A stretch of 64,000 nucleotides of DNA, from NCBI RefSeq assembly GCF_014633365.1, contig NC_068347.1:30670116-30734115 (forward strand), written 5' to 3'. This stretch comes from Diospyros lotus (taxonomy: Eukaryota > Streptophyta > Magnoliopsida > Ericales > Ebenaceae). The notes below the pieces were generated by a model, which was given only the letters and a program-made list of their open reading frames with translations, was not told the origin of the DNA and searched no databases. Shown here piece by piece: positions 46,062 through 57,529 of the stretch. The position numbers were made by a program, and so were the translations under genes. Every line of letters starts with the position of its first letter. Position 1 is the stretch's first letter.

Positions 46062-49000
46062 TTTTTTGTAACCCATAAAGATTCGTTTTATGATGATATC
46101 CAAATTCTGGTTTTGGACAATCATATTATATATGTTCTATTTCTTGTTCTGTTTGAAGTGGTAAACCCCTTATTTCAAATGAATAGGAACTGCTTGTATG
46201 ACCAAGAAACTATAGACTTCATTATATGACTTTTGAATTTTGATATTAAATGCCAGTTACTCTCAACATACCCAATTCAGGGTATATAGTGTATCATCCA
46301 TAATTTATGTGACAATAGCTATTATTCTTTTACATTAGGTGTCTTAGCTGTAAATTGCATTGAAAGCATACTTTTTTCCCATCATGCTTTTCTAATGTGG
46401 TCACCTGTTGAATAGAATTGGTCTGAGCATTATCGAGAACGGGTGATTGAAGCTGAGCAATTGATATTGACAACTCTAGATTTTGAGCTCAACGTTCAGC
46501 ATCCATACGCTCCGCTTACATCCATTCTTGGCAAATTAGGCTTTTCAAAATCAATTTTGGTGACTGTGGCACTGAATTTCATCAGTGAAGGGTAAGTTTG
46601 TCTTTTACACCGTTATCACTTTTCATGATGGTTTCGAAATAATGATATTGATGCCATGAGTTCTATAACTGCATTGTTGTTTATTCTTATGTCATCGTGA
46701 ATGACACTCCTTTTAGACATTCTTTGTTGCTACTATACTGCTGTGGCATGTTTATTCAGGGATGACCTTGGAACTTGTTTTGGAACTGGGAGTTGCCCAT
46801 CTATGACTTTTACCTCTTTGTGGTTTGGACTATGGGTTTCCGAATGTTATCAGTTGCAGACTTGTTGGGTCTTCAAGTGGTTGTGAATTTGGACGATATT
46901 TCACCTTCCCTTTGTTGTATATTTGTTTCAGAAGTGCTCATTATTTTTGTACTGATGTTTTGTTCCTTAATTGCTCCGAGTAGTAATTCTGGCGGGATAT
47001 TGATTTATTTGGATGGCATATAATTGCAGGGTCTATACAAGATTAGCATGCTCGCCTGTATGATTTTCTTAGCTGGCGGATTGATATGCTGTTCATGGAA
47101 AGTTTTGTTTTGCATCTGAAGTTAAACCACCGATGTGTTGTTGATGCCTTTTAGTGATTATATCTTTAACTTGACACAGAAGATGGCCATAGATGCTGAA
47201 GTACCAGTTTTGCCACCTCACTTGAGTTCTCTGTGTTCACGTGATATCAGTGATGTGGGTTTCATATAATGCCGCTGCCATCGCTTGGTGTCCATATAGG
47301 ACACTGCTGAATGGGTAAAAGAAGCATAAAAGGGCATTTGGGTGAGTTTTGTGTCCATTAGGATTTAATGGACAACCCCACTTAGTTTTATGGACATGTT
47401 CAGATAGTCTCGGAAGATTGTTGCCTTTGCCGGAGTAGTTTGTAGTGTTTTAAATTTTAACTTGTTTTGAAAATCATTTTGGGTTCTTCATTAAATTGAT
47501 GCGTCTAATACTATCATATTTTCAGTTTTAAATTCCTATATACCCTAACATTATCATATTTTCAGTTTTATGTAAAAAAAATATAAATGATTTCAGTTGA
47601 ATTTGTTTGACGGTTTCTTTCTATTTTGGACTGAAAGTTTTGGCCAATATGTAGGATGGGTGGTGGTGGTGTGCCTGAAAATAATTTCATGTTTTGTTAT
47701 TGTTGGATGAGGAGTTCCGAAGGAGATTTAAAATTAAAAGAAAGAGATCCAAGTCAATGGATGCTGCTCATGAGAAGGATCTGATAATGTTGATATTTAA
47801 AAGTTTGTATTTTTAAGTTGTAAAGTTTGTTGTAGAGTTTAAATTTATTTCCTAAGTTTTGGAGATAGATTATCTAGTTTCTAGGAGTTTGATAATCCTA
47901 ATCTTCTCCTAAATTATAGGAGAACTTTTAGGAGATAACTTGTATATATTTTCCCACTGATTTCATAGAATTTAATCAAGCCTTTAGATTATTTCCGGCT
48001 TATTTCATGGTATCAGAGCCTGCTCTTTGATTTTGAATCAGACTCTGCCCGTTTTTTCATCCAAGTTCATGCCTTCAACAATGGCTGACATCCCACCTAA
48101 TCCTACCCTAATCAAGGCATCAGCAACCAGTTCTTCGAGACCTCTTCCTTCTCCGTCCTCTCCATCTCAACAAAACAATCTCATAATTTCCATTGATAAT
48201 CACTCTTTGCAAATTACTCAACGTAAGTTAAATAGGAGTAATTTTAGAAAGTGGTTCCAATCGGTTATGGTGGTGATTAACGGAAAGGGTAAAGCTGGTT
48301 ATCTAAGAGGATCTATTCATGTTCCTTCTACAACTGCAACAACCTATGGAGTATGGGAGGCAGAAAATTCAACCATTATAGCATGGTTGATCAACTCAAT
48401 GGAGCCGAGAATAGGTAGGACTTATTTTTTCTACAAAACAACAAAAGAAATCTGGGATTCGGTCCAAGAGATGTATTCGGACCTAGAAAATTCCTCTCGG
48501 TGCTTTGAAATTTGGTCAGCTATAAGATCTACTAAACAAGGTACTCTAAGTGTTACCGAATACTTTAATACTTTGGTAGAATTGTGGCATGAAATGGACT
48601 TATTTCATACTATTAGTTGGGAATCTCCTGCTGATAGTATTAAATACAGTAAGATGGTTGAAAAAGACCGGATTTTTGATTTCTTATATGGGCTTAACAT
48701 TGATCTTGATAAAGTTAGAGGAAGGATTTTGGGTTCAAAACCCTTACTAGCCTTAAGAGAGAGGTCTTTGCAGAGGTCAGAATAGAAGAAAGTAGACGTT
48801 GGGTGATGCTGTAACAATCAGAACCGATTCTAAACCATCAAAATTCAGCACTAGCCACAACCAGACAAGGGGAATCTTTATCGCCGAATCCAGGAAGGGA
48901 AAAATTGTGGTGTGATCATTGTAAGAAACCATACCACATGAAGGAAACATGCTGGAAAATCCACGGAAAACCACCCAACTGGAAGCCAAGAATGAAGAAA

Positions 49001-52000
49001 GAAAATCCTAGATTTGCCTATGCTACCGAAGTTTCTGCTGAAATCAAAACCAGCCCAAGTTTGAATCTATCCGAGGAGCAAATCCAAGCCTTATACATGC
49101 TACTAAATCAAGGTGCAAATCAGTCAGGTTCTTCTAATCCTCAATCGTTAGTATCTATAGCCGTGCAATGTAAATCTAAATCCTACTCCCTAATTACCAA
49201 GAGACTGCCTACGAATGTTTGGATAATTGAGACGAGGGCTTCTGATCATATGTCAAGTGCTGAAAACATAATGAATGATTATACACCATGCCATTCCTCG
49301 ATTAATATTTCAAATGGCTGATGGTACCACTTCTCTTGCCTTGGGAATTGGCACGATTTGTGTGTCAAAACTAAGGCTACAGTCGGTACTACATGTCCCG
49401 GGAATAAAATACAATTTGTTATTAGTCAGTAAGTTGACAAATGACAAGGGCTGTAGTGTAACATTTTCCCCCTCTCATTGTGTTTTTTAGGACCAAGCAT
49501 CGGGGAAGATGATTGGTAGTGCTCGAGTGATGGATGGTCTTTACTATTTGGCAGGAGATATCCCAAATTCTTCTCATAATAAAGTTTCCCTAAATGTGAC
49601 TGCCAGTGACAAAGTCTTGTTATGGCATCAACGTCTAGGGCACCCTAGTTTCCCTTATCTTAAATCATTGTATTCAGAAATTTTCTTTAATAAAGATCAA
49701 GTTTTCTTATGCCAACAATGCACTATTGCAAAACAACCTAGATCTCACCATTCTATTCAATCTTATAAACCCTCTAAACCCTTTCATTTGATACATAGTG
49801 ACATTTGGGGCCCCTCTAAATGTTCTAATGTCCATGGTTTTAGATGGTTTATAACTTTCATTGATAATCATTCTAGGGTTTGTTGGGTGTACTTAATGAA
49901 GGAAAAATCAAAAGCAAGTAACATTTTCAAATGATTTCATACATTCATTTTGAATATGTTTCAAACTTCTATACATATCCTCCAAACTAATAATGGCCGA
50001 GAGTATTTTTCTAGTGACTTCACCACCTACTTGGGCGAGCATGGTATCCTTCACCAATGCTCATGTTCTTACACACCCCCAACAAAATGGGGTTGTTGAG
50101 AGGAAAAACTGCCACCTTCTAGAAGTGGCTAGAGCCATAATGTTCACCACCAATGTTCCTCATTTTTATTGAGCCATAATGTTCACCATCAATGTTCCTC
50201 ATTTTTATTGGGGTGAAGTTGTCCTTACAGCTGCATACTTAATAAATCGGCTTCCATCTAAACCTTTGAAGTTCAAAACCCTCCTTAGCATTCTTTGTGA
50301 CTCATATCCGGATACACCCTATCTTTCTTCTCTTGATCCTAAGGTGTTTGAGTGCATTGTGTATGTTCATAACCATAATCCATCTTGTTCCAAATTAGAT
50401 CCCAAAGCACACAAATGTATCTTTCTTGGGTACTCACCATCCTAAAAAGGCTACAAGTGCTACTGTCCAACCACCTGCAGATTCTATATTTCCACTGATG
50501 TCACATTCTATAAACATCTACCATTTTATCCCTCTCTTGATTCTCTTCCAGAAACACCTAACACTCACCATGACCCTATTCCTTCCTTGCCTCCTCTTGC
50601 TCCTAACCTACCAATGTATTCTCAAGGGGGAGCATCTCAAGGATCAGCCATTGATAATACACTGGCAGCAGTTCCTACAGCTCCTGTTTCTCCTATTTCT
50701 CACACCTCTGACCCTTCTCATACTTCAAGTCCCTTCAGCTCTTCCTCAAAAGTGTTCTCCTACTAAATCTGGGCATGAGAAAACAGCCTCCAGCCCAAAT
50801 CCAGCAGCTAACAACCCTTTGTTTATCTACTCCAGAAGACCCAAAGGCCATCCTGAACCTAATGCCGGCCTACCATTACCCTTAGATGCTGGTCCAGTGG
50901 AGGATGAACCAGATGTGGTTGTTGGCAACACCAGTGACACAAAAGCAGGGGGAGACAGAGCAGGGGGAGACAGTACTGATAGTAGGAAAGATGGTTTAGA
51001 TTGGGCTATTCCTATAGCCCTACGTAAAGGGGTAAGATCATGTGTGAAATACCCAATTTCTAACCGCCTAACCTATACAAAGTTGTTTTCTCAGTTTAAG
51101 GGTTTTGTTGCCAAGCTTGATAGCATTGCAATTCCAACAAATATTCATAGTGCCATGAGGATCTAAAGTGGAAGGAGGTTGTTATGGAAGAAATGGGTGC
51201 CCTAATTGGAAATCAGACCTGGGAGATAGTGAAACTTCCACCAAATAAGAAGAAGACAGTTTGCTGCCGGTGGATCTTCACTATTAAACATAAGGCAGAT
51301 AGGAGTATTGAAAGGTATAAAGCAAGGTTAGTGGCGCAAGGTTTTACACAAACCTATGGAATTGATTATGAGGAGACATTTGCTCCTGTTGCTAAGTTGA
51401 ATTCTATAAGAGTATTGTTGTTTATTGCTGTAAATTTAGATTGACCCTTACTTCAATTTGACATTAAAAATGTTTTTCTTAATGGTGATTTGAATGAAGA
51501 GATATATATGAGAATTCCTCCAGGTTTTGAGAAAAAATTGGCAGTGGAAATGTGTGCAAATTGAAAATTTTCTATATGGATTGAAGCAATCACCAAGGGC
51601 TTGCTTCAAGAAATTCATCATGACCCTAAATCAGTTGGGATATAAACAGGGACATGCCGACCATACATTGTTCATAAAATCCTCAATAGGTGGAAAGAAA
51701 GCAATGCTAATAGTTTATGTTGATGATATTATTGTGACAGGAGATGATTTCCAAGAGATTGAAAACTTGAAGAAAAAATTGAGGGCAGAATTTCAAGTCA
51801 AAGACCTAGGGAGTATGAGATACTTCCTCGGAATGGAGGTGGCTAGAAGCAAAGGAAGCCTATTTATCTCTCAACGAAAGTATAGGAAAGGCACCAAAGG
51901 TTGGTTGGAAAATCAATTTATTTGTCACTAACAAGGCCAGACATAGCCTATTTAGTGAGTATAATCAGTCAATACATGCATTCTCCAACTCAAAGGTATA

Positions 52001-55000
52001 TGAATGCAGTGATTCATGTTCTTAGATATCCAAAAGGTACACCTGGAAAATGGATGTTTCAAAAAACAGATGAAAGAGGAATTGAAGGCTATGTGAATGC
52101 AGATTGGGTTGGTTCTAGAGAAGATAACAGGTCCACCTCTGGTTATTGCACCAAGCTATGGGGTAACATTGTCACGTGGAGAAGCAAGAAGCAATCGGTT
52201 GTAGCACGAAGCAGTGTTGAAGCTGTATTCCGAGCCATAGCTCAAGGAATATGTGAAGTCATATGGTTGGAAAGGATGATAGAAGACTTGGAGATATCTT
52301 TATCTCATAAAACAAAGGTATTTAGTGATAGCAAATCAACCATCAGCATTGTGAAAAATCTGGTTTAGCATGACCAGATGAAACATGTGAGGATAGATAG
52401 GAGCTTCATAAAAAGAGAGATTGAAGAAGGATGTATTGACTTATCCTATGTTCCTACCACTGATCAAGTAGATGATGTGTTCACAAAAGTTGTTACAAGA
52501 CCAGTATTTGAAGCATTGATTGGCAAGTTGGGAATGATGTTTATTTATTCTCCAGCTTGAGGGAGAGTGTTGGATGAGGAGTTCTGAAGGAGATTTAAAA
52601 TTAAAAGAAAGAGATCAAGTCAATGGATGCTGCTCACGAGAAGAATCTGATAATGTTGATATTTAAAAGTTTGTATTTTTAAGTTGTAAAGTTTGTTGTA
52701 GAGTTTAAAGTTATTTCCTAAGTTTTAGAGATAGATTATCTAGTTTTTAGGAGTTTGATAATCCTAATCTTCTCCTAAATTATAGGAGAACTTTTAGGAG
52801 ATAACTTGTATATATTTTCCCACTGATTTCATAGAATTTAATCAAGCCTTTAGATTATTTCCGGCTTATTTCAGTTATTTTATGTTTTCTCCCTTTTTCT
52901 ATATCTATTAATGAGGAAATGGCTATAGAATTGTTAAATATAGTGAGAAAAGGTCAAGATGTAAGTTTCTGATCCCCAGTGAGAGAGTAGTGGCTGCCAG
53001 CTAACATAGCTTTGGTGGAATTGTAGGTAGTGATGTTGCAATTGTGTATTGGCCTAACACTGTTGGATCTGTTGTAGGAGGTGGTAGTGCTATTGGTTAA
53101 AAGACAAGTTTAAAACAGGTTGTAATTGGATATAGGCTTAATCTTTAGGCTATCGGTGTTGTGTGGTTGTGGTTCTATTATAAGAGACTGCAGAGTTACT
53201 GGTGATGCTGCTGTTTTCTGTGTGTATGTACAAATTTTTAGATCTGTTTTCTGTGAAACAGAATTTCGAAGATAAGGTACTCCATTATGATGAAATCTCC
53301 ACGTTCCAATAAGGTTATTCATGGTTTAGTGTGGAGTATTGAGCACTAATTGACCATCAGATTTTAACACTCTTTTAACTTACATGTGCGTAATGCATGC
53401 ACGTTTTGTACTCTGCTACCTGTAAGAAATTGCAAAATATGTTCATTTCATTATTAGTATAAAGTAGAATCCACCTTTCCACTTTAGTAGTGGTTTTGCA
53501 TGTTCTATGTGGAGTCCCTTTAGGCATAAAAGGACAATGTGTAATCTGATCAAACTTTGACAAAACTAGGTATATAGTTCAATTTCTATGGTAGCATTTT
53601 ATTTATTTTATTCTGAGCTTTTTTTCCGGGGGTGAGGGGTGGAGTTGAAGACTTTAAGCAGAGGATATACGCATTTGAGTGGTTTGGTTGTTTGCAACAT
53701 TTGGTTGCATCTTCTGTTTCCTTTTTCCTTTTAAAATCGCTCCTGCAACAGAATTGGCATGTGAGTTGATGTACTCCTAGATGGGTATTGACATGTTTGC
53801 TGTAGTTTTGGTACCCTCTCAGCAATTCCGCCGAAGATTGTTGGAATGTATTTCTCCTGGGTTGCTGCCTTTTAGTTGGTAAGGTAAAATTGCCTCAGCT
53901 TGCTTTTGTTCTTGAAGCTTTGGTTAAATTATGATTACTCAAAGCATTATTATTTCAAGCTGTTTGTTTATGCTTCTAAACTTCTTAAGAAAATTGATGT
54001 TGTTTGCATAATGTGGCAAATCTTTTATGTTGTACGGGATGTTGCCTCTTCAATTTAGTTGTCCCAGATGAATGGGTTTGTTTAGCTATCCAATTATGTC
54101 TTAATGAATTTTTATCAGTGGTTGATGTCTTATCGTTTGTTTTGTACTAAGTTTGGGCATGAATGTAGGCTTCGGAGCTCCCTATGGCTTCAATTTAAAC
54201 CACATCAAATTGCTGCTGGAGCTGCGTATCTAGCTGCCAAATATTTAAACATGGATCTTGCTTCATTCCAAAACATCTGGACGGAGTTTGAAACACCACC
54301 ATCTATTCTTGAAGGTATTTATTATAGACGTTTACTGGTGTTTCTCCCTCTTTGTCTCCACCTATACGTAATTTTGTTCAATTTAACAAACCATTACATT
54401 AGTTGAAGCCGCTCCTGTAGAGTCTTAACTCTTATGGTTTTCAAATGATACCTAGCAGGAGTTTAAGGATGTTGGGATTTTGTATTAACTAAAACTGAAA
54501 GTTATGGTACCTTCCAAATCTCCATTTTTTGTGTCATATCCAACTTCGAACAAAAATGAAAATGATTTCAAGTTGCATCCAAATTTTGAGGCTGCCTAAC
54601 AGTTCAAACTCCACTTTTTATGTTGCAAATCCTCTTTTGTGTTCTTCGAACTCTCAACTTGATTCACAATGCTTTAGGTCTCTTTTTGTGGTGTGATTTA
54701 TTTTTGTCCCAAGGTCTCTCTCTCTCTGCTTATTGTGTTTTTGTTTTCATCCTTCAGTGGTTTTTATTTTCCTTTCCCTCTTCATTGGGGGCAATAATTG
54801 TTGGTTCTTTATAGAAATGGTCGTTTCTTGTGGGTTTTCAATTAAGCTTTAGCTGCTTTTATGTTACATCATTTAGTATTCATATGAATGCATTAATGCT
54901 TACCAAATAACAATTTGTAGTACTTCTTACAAGTGCCTTATGATTTTTTTTTTTTTTCCCGTTGCAAGTGAGCTTTTATCTTTTTGATTTATCCTCGTAA

Positions 55001-55074
55001 ATTTCCATCACATAGTAATATGATGCATTTATTTGATGCCAGATGTAGCACGGCAGCTGGAGGAGCTATTTTAG
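44547..55074 (+). CDS. CYCT1: Cyclin T1 (P-TEFb cyclin subunit), with a Copia element in an intron
   Basis: Coding exons 44547-45076, 45208-45289, 45760-45894, 46416-46591, 54169-54314 and 55043-55074 join in frame to 366 residues plus the stop. Plant cyclin T pairs with CDKC (CDK9-like) kinases in the nucleus to phosphorylate the RNA polymerase II C-terminal domain and promote elongation. Residues 1 to about 128 are low-complexity and Asn/Tyr/Ser-rich. The cyclin fold begins at [17 protein letters not shown]. The first cyclin box carries [28 protein letters not shown] and [14 protein letters not shown]; the second carries [15 protein letters not shown] and [18 protein letters not shown]. The protein ends shortly after this box (VARQLEELF), as in short CYCT1;3-type members. 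All splice sites are GT-AG. Intron four is 7,577 bp, of which 5,178 is the retrotransposon and its duplicated target. Which CYCT1 paralogue this is cannot be settled by eye. Confidence 0.9.
46030..46055 (+). repeat. (AT)13 microsatellite in a cyclin T intron
   Basis: An uninterrupted AT dinucleotide run in the intron between coding exons 3 and 4. Confidence 0.9.
47701..48007 (+). repeat. Left LTR of the Copia element (307 bp)
   Basis: It opens TGTTGGATGAGGAGTTC and closes CCGGCTTATTTCA. Aligned by eye with the right LTR it shows 6 substitutions and one 1-base indel. A TTTTAGGAGATAACTTGTAT stretch holds the likely promoter and processing signals. Confidence 0.95.
48008..48020 (+). other. Primer-binding site (initiator tRNA-Met)
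   Basis: TGGTATCAGAGCC follows the left LTR directly and is complementary to the 3' end of plant initiator tRNA-Met, the usual Copia primer. Confidence 0.92.
48069..52560 (+). pseudogene. Broken Copia gag-pol polyprotein
   Basis: Gag (48069-48785) has a retrotran_gag/UBN2-type region; the CCHC knuckle ([14 protein letters not shown]) follows near 48908 in another frame. The protease motif is ETRASDHM at 49229, where the family has a catalytic Asp-Thr/Ser-Gly, so both key residues are changed. The pre-integrase zinc region ([19 protein letters not shown]) and the integrase core (HSDIWGP) follow, broken near 49934 and 50170. Reverse transcriptase runs from 51184 with YVDD intact at 51716-51727, and RNase H lies near 52080-52370 ([16 protein letters not shown]). 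In-frame stops are at 49488, 50443, 51442 and 52366, with frameshifts besides. Confidence 0.92.
52557..52567 (+). other. Polypurine tract of the Copia element
   Basis: GAGGGAGAG lies directly before the right LTR, in the position from which plus-strand DNA synthesis is primed. Confidence 0.85.
52568..52873 (+). repeat. Right LTR of the Copia element (306 bp)
   Basis: About 98% identical to the left LTR. The differences are five transitions, one transversion and one single-base deletion. It ends at the second GTTAT target copy. Confidence 0.95.
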
Positions 55075-57529
55075 AGAATATGAAAAAAGATGACTGTTTG
55101 AGCTATTTATCCATCTCGGTTTCTTGGCATAACGTTGCGGATATATATGTACACATATGTACTAGTTCATTGTTCCATCGAGTTAATGTCTACAGATGAT
55201 TAATGCATTCCCAGAGTTTTTAAGGCTGATAATTATCAGAAGGCCTAGAATAGGTAATGTTGGTGTCCTATCTTTACAATTCAACGGCGATGTAAGTTCA
55301 GAGACTAAGACCAAAGGAGCCTGTTACTTGAATGATGTCGACAGTTTTTAGATTTCTATTGAAGAATCATTAAATTTTAGCCTCCAGAGGTTTCTGTTAT
55401 CATGACCGTAGTACTGTTTTAGCAAGAGAACTTCCATGTATGGCACTGGGGGGAAGTTGAAGATAAATTCACATTAACAGCTCTTTTTTATCATTTTTGT
55501 GGATTTCATAGAATGTGTTTAAACACTTAAGACTAGGAAATGGGAAAAAATCGCATGGGTACGGGTTGGGTACACCTCGTATATATTATAAATTGAGTAA
55601 TTATTTTTTTGTTATTATATATACTAAAGCTTAAACTAAGTCAGATTTTCATTTAGTCACCAATTACACTGCCCATTGTCAAGAGGCCCACCAAATTGTG
55701 AATTTAGTCTTGAAGGAATGGATTTCTTAAATAGGAATTTAGAAAATGACTTTAATTTTGTTTGACATGTTGTGTTGCATGTTATTTAAATAATGTCTTC
55801 ATTCTTACTAAAAAATATTTTATGTTGTATGAACTTTATCTAATAAAAAGGTTGTATTTATTAAATATATATATTTATTTATTTCCTTACTATATCTTGC
55901 ACGTTAAATTTTAATTGTGAATTTAAGATAGAAAACAAATAAATAATTTTTAATTTAAGTCAAATGAGTACAAGTATTCAATGAATATCTACTGCCTAAC
56001 AAGTAGAAGAATGAAGATTAAGAGGACTAATCCGTTGTGGAAGGGGGCCTAGTGGGGTGGGACAACGCGCGTAGCAGAGCGGGGGGTGGGGTACGTTTCT
56101 GGCAATATAAAGTTGCCCTATGTGAGTAATATATCAATTTTATGAAGATTAAATACCTACTGATTATGAAGCATTCAACGACATCATTTAGCATTAAAGG
56201 AGCCGGGCAGGAGGGTCAGCAACAACCGCTACCACGTGGCAACGGAGGGCAACTTGGCAATCGCTCGGACGTCTTTCTCTCGATCGTGCCAATTGTCTTG
56301 TTCTTGTGTGCAAAATAGACCGTCGATGTTGCCTTTTATCTGCTGCAATCCAAGCTATTTAGATGCATCGTGCGACCCTTATTTATTTGCTATGCATCAA
56401 GATGTGTAATTAATCAAAAATTGAGAGAGAGAAAGTGTAAGGAGACTTAGACCTGAGAGTTGATTCATTTTATTGTTTTTCATATTCTCAGTCTTCTTCG
56501 TGTTCTTATCTCTAGTTCAAATAAAGTAAGCCTATTATCTTCTTACTCTTATGGTTTTGAGACATTTTTTGTAGTAAATCAGTCTCAGTAAATAAAATGA
56601 TTGTGAGATTTATATACTGTAAATATTATATTTTTACTCTATAAGTATTATAAACCCTATTTTTACTTTGATAATACAGTGTGAACTCTCATTTGTCGAA
56701 GCTCAACATGGACATAACTCTTCTTTGAGTGAACCACGATAAATTTCTCGTGTTATTATACTTTCCATCATTTTATGATTGCGTATGCTGTCTGTGTCTT
56801 ATTTTCAGTATCATCTTTGTCTCTGTTATTGAGTTTAAAGGCTTCACTGGTACCCGGGTGTCTCTGCATTTCTGTATTTTGCGCAACAATACCTTACTTT
56901 GACAAGTATTCTAAAAGGCATGGGATCAAGCAATACGTACAGGTTCAAGATAAGATAAAAAGTACATCCCACTGATGTACAGTCAGTTGCTATCAGCCCA
57001 TATCCAATGGTCAAAGTACAGGCACCACTCACAACACGAAACCATTATACTTTCACAATTATCCGTATACTAAAACCGTCAGTTAAAAGATTCCGTCACA
57101 ATGAATGCTCAAATTCAAATTCCACAACGTGGGGCTATAGGGTATGGCATGGAGTAGTGTGCACATCTAAGATCATTTCAAGAAAAACATGGAGGAAAAA
57201 TGACGAGAGATAGATGAAAAGCAGAATAAGAGGTAATGCAGAGGAATCCTTCCGACTTGCAGAATCAAAGACATCATTTTCCTCCCTCGCATGCTCTTTC
57301 TGAGTTAGTGTAACCATTTTCCTTTGATGCGTTTGTACAAAATTCAAGGTTGCAATTCACCGTAACACCTAAGAAAAACTATACCCTAAAACAACTAAGA
57401 ACAGCTATACCCTAACTACAATTTTTTTTTTTTTTTGGGGGGGTGGGGTGGGTACAAATAAAGAATCAGATTTTCACTAACAAAACGAAATGTGGAAGCA
57501 GTTGGAGAAATGGCGTCGTCAAGGTAGCG
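55075..57529. other. Region between the convergent cyclin T and CLC-d genes
   Basis: It holds the 3' UTR of cyclin T on the left and of CLC-d on the right. A GC-rich patch (56040-56100) and a stretch of mixed composition to about 57120 may be transposon debris that I cannot delimit. Short open frames at 56775 and 57007 show no domain. Confidence 0.45.

Larger units (their letters stand above)
47701..52873 (+). mobile_element. Full-length Copia LTR retrotransposon, coding region decayed
   Basis: The 5,173-bp element has LTRs at both ends, a primer-binding site against initiator tRNA-Met, a polypurine tract, and GTTAT duplicated on each side (47696-47700 and 52874-52878). The gene order gag, protease, integrase, reverse transcriptase, RNase H is the Copia order. 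It lies in the sense direction in the fourth coding intron of the cyclin T gene. Without it and its duplicated target the intron would be about 2.4 kb. It cannot move by itself, since the polyprotein is broken in many places. Confidence 0.95.

Noticed and set aside
50426..51166. 246-codon frame as an independent gene
   Set aside because: It is the frameshifted linker between integrase and reverse transcriptase of the Copia element; part of it is out of the original frame.
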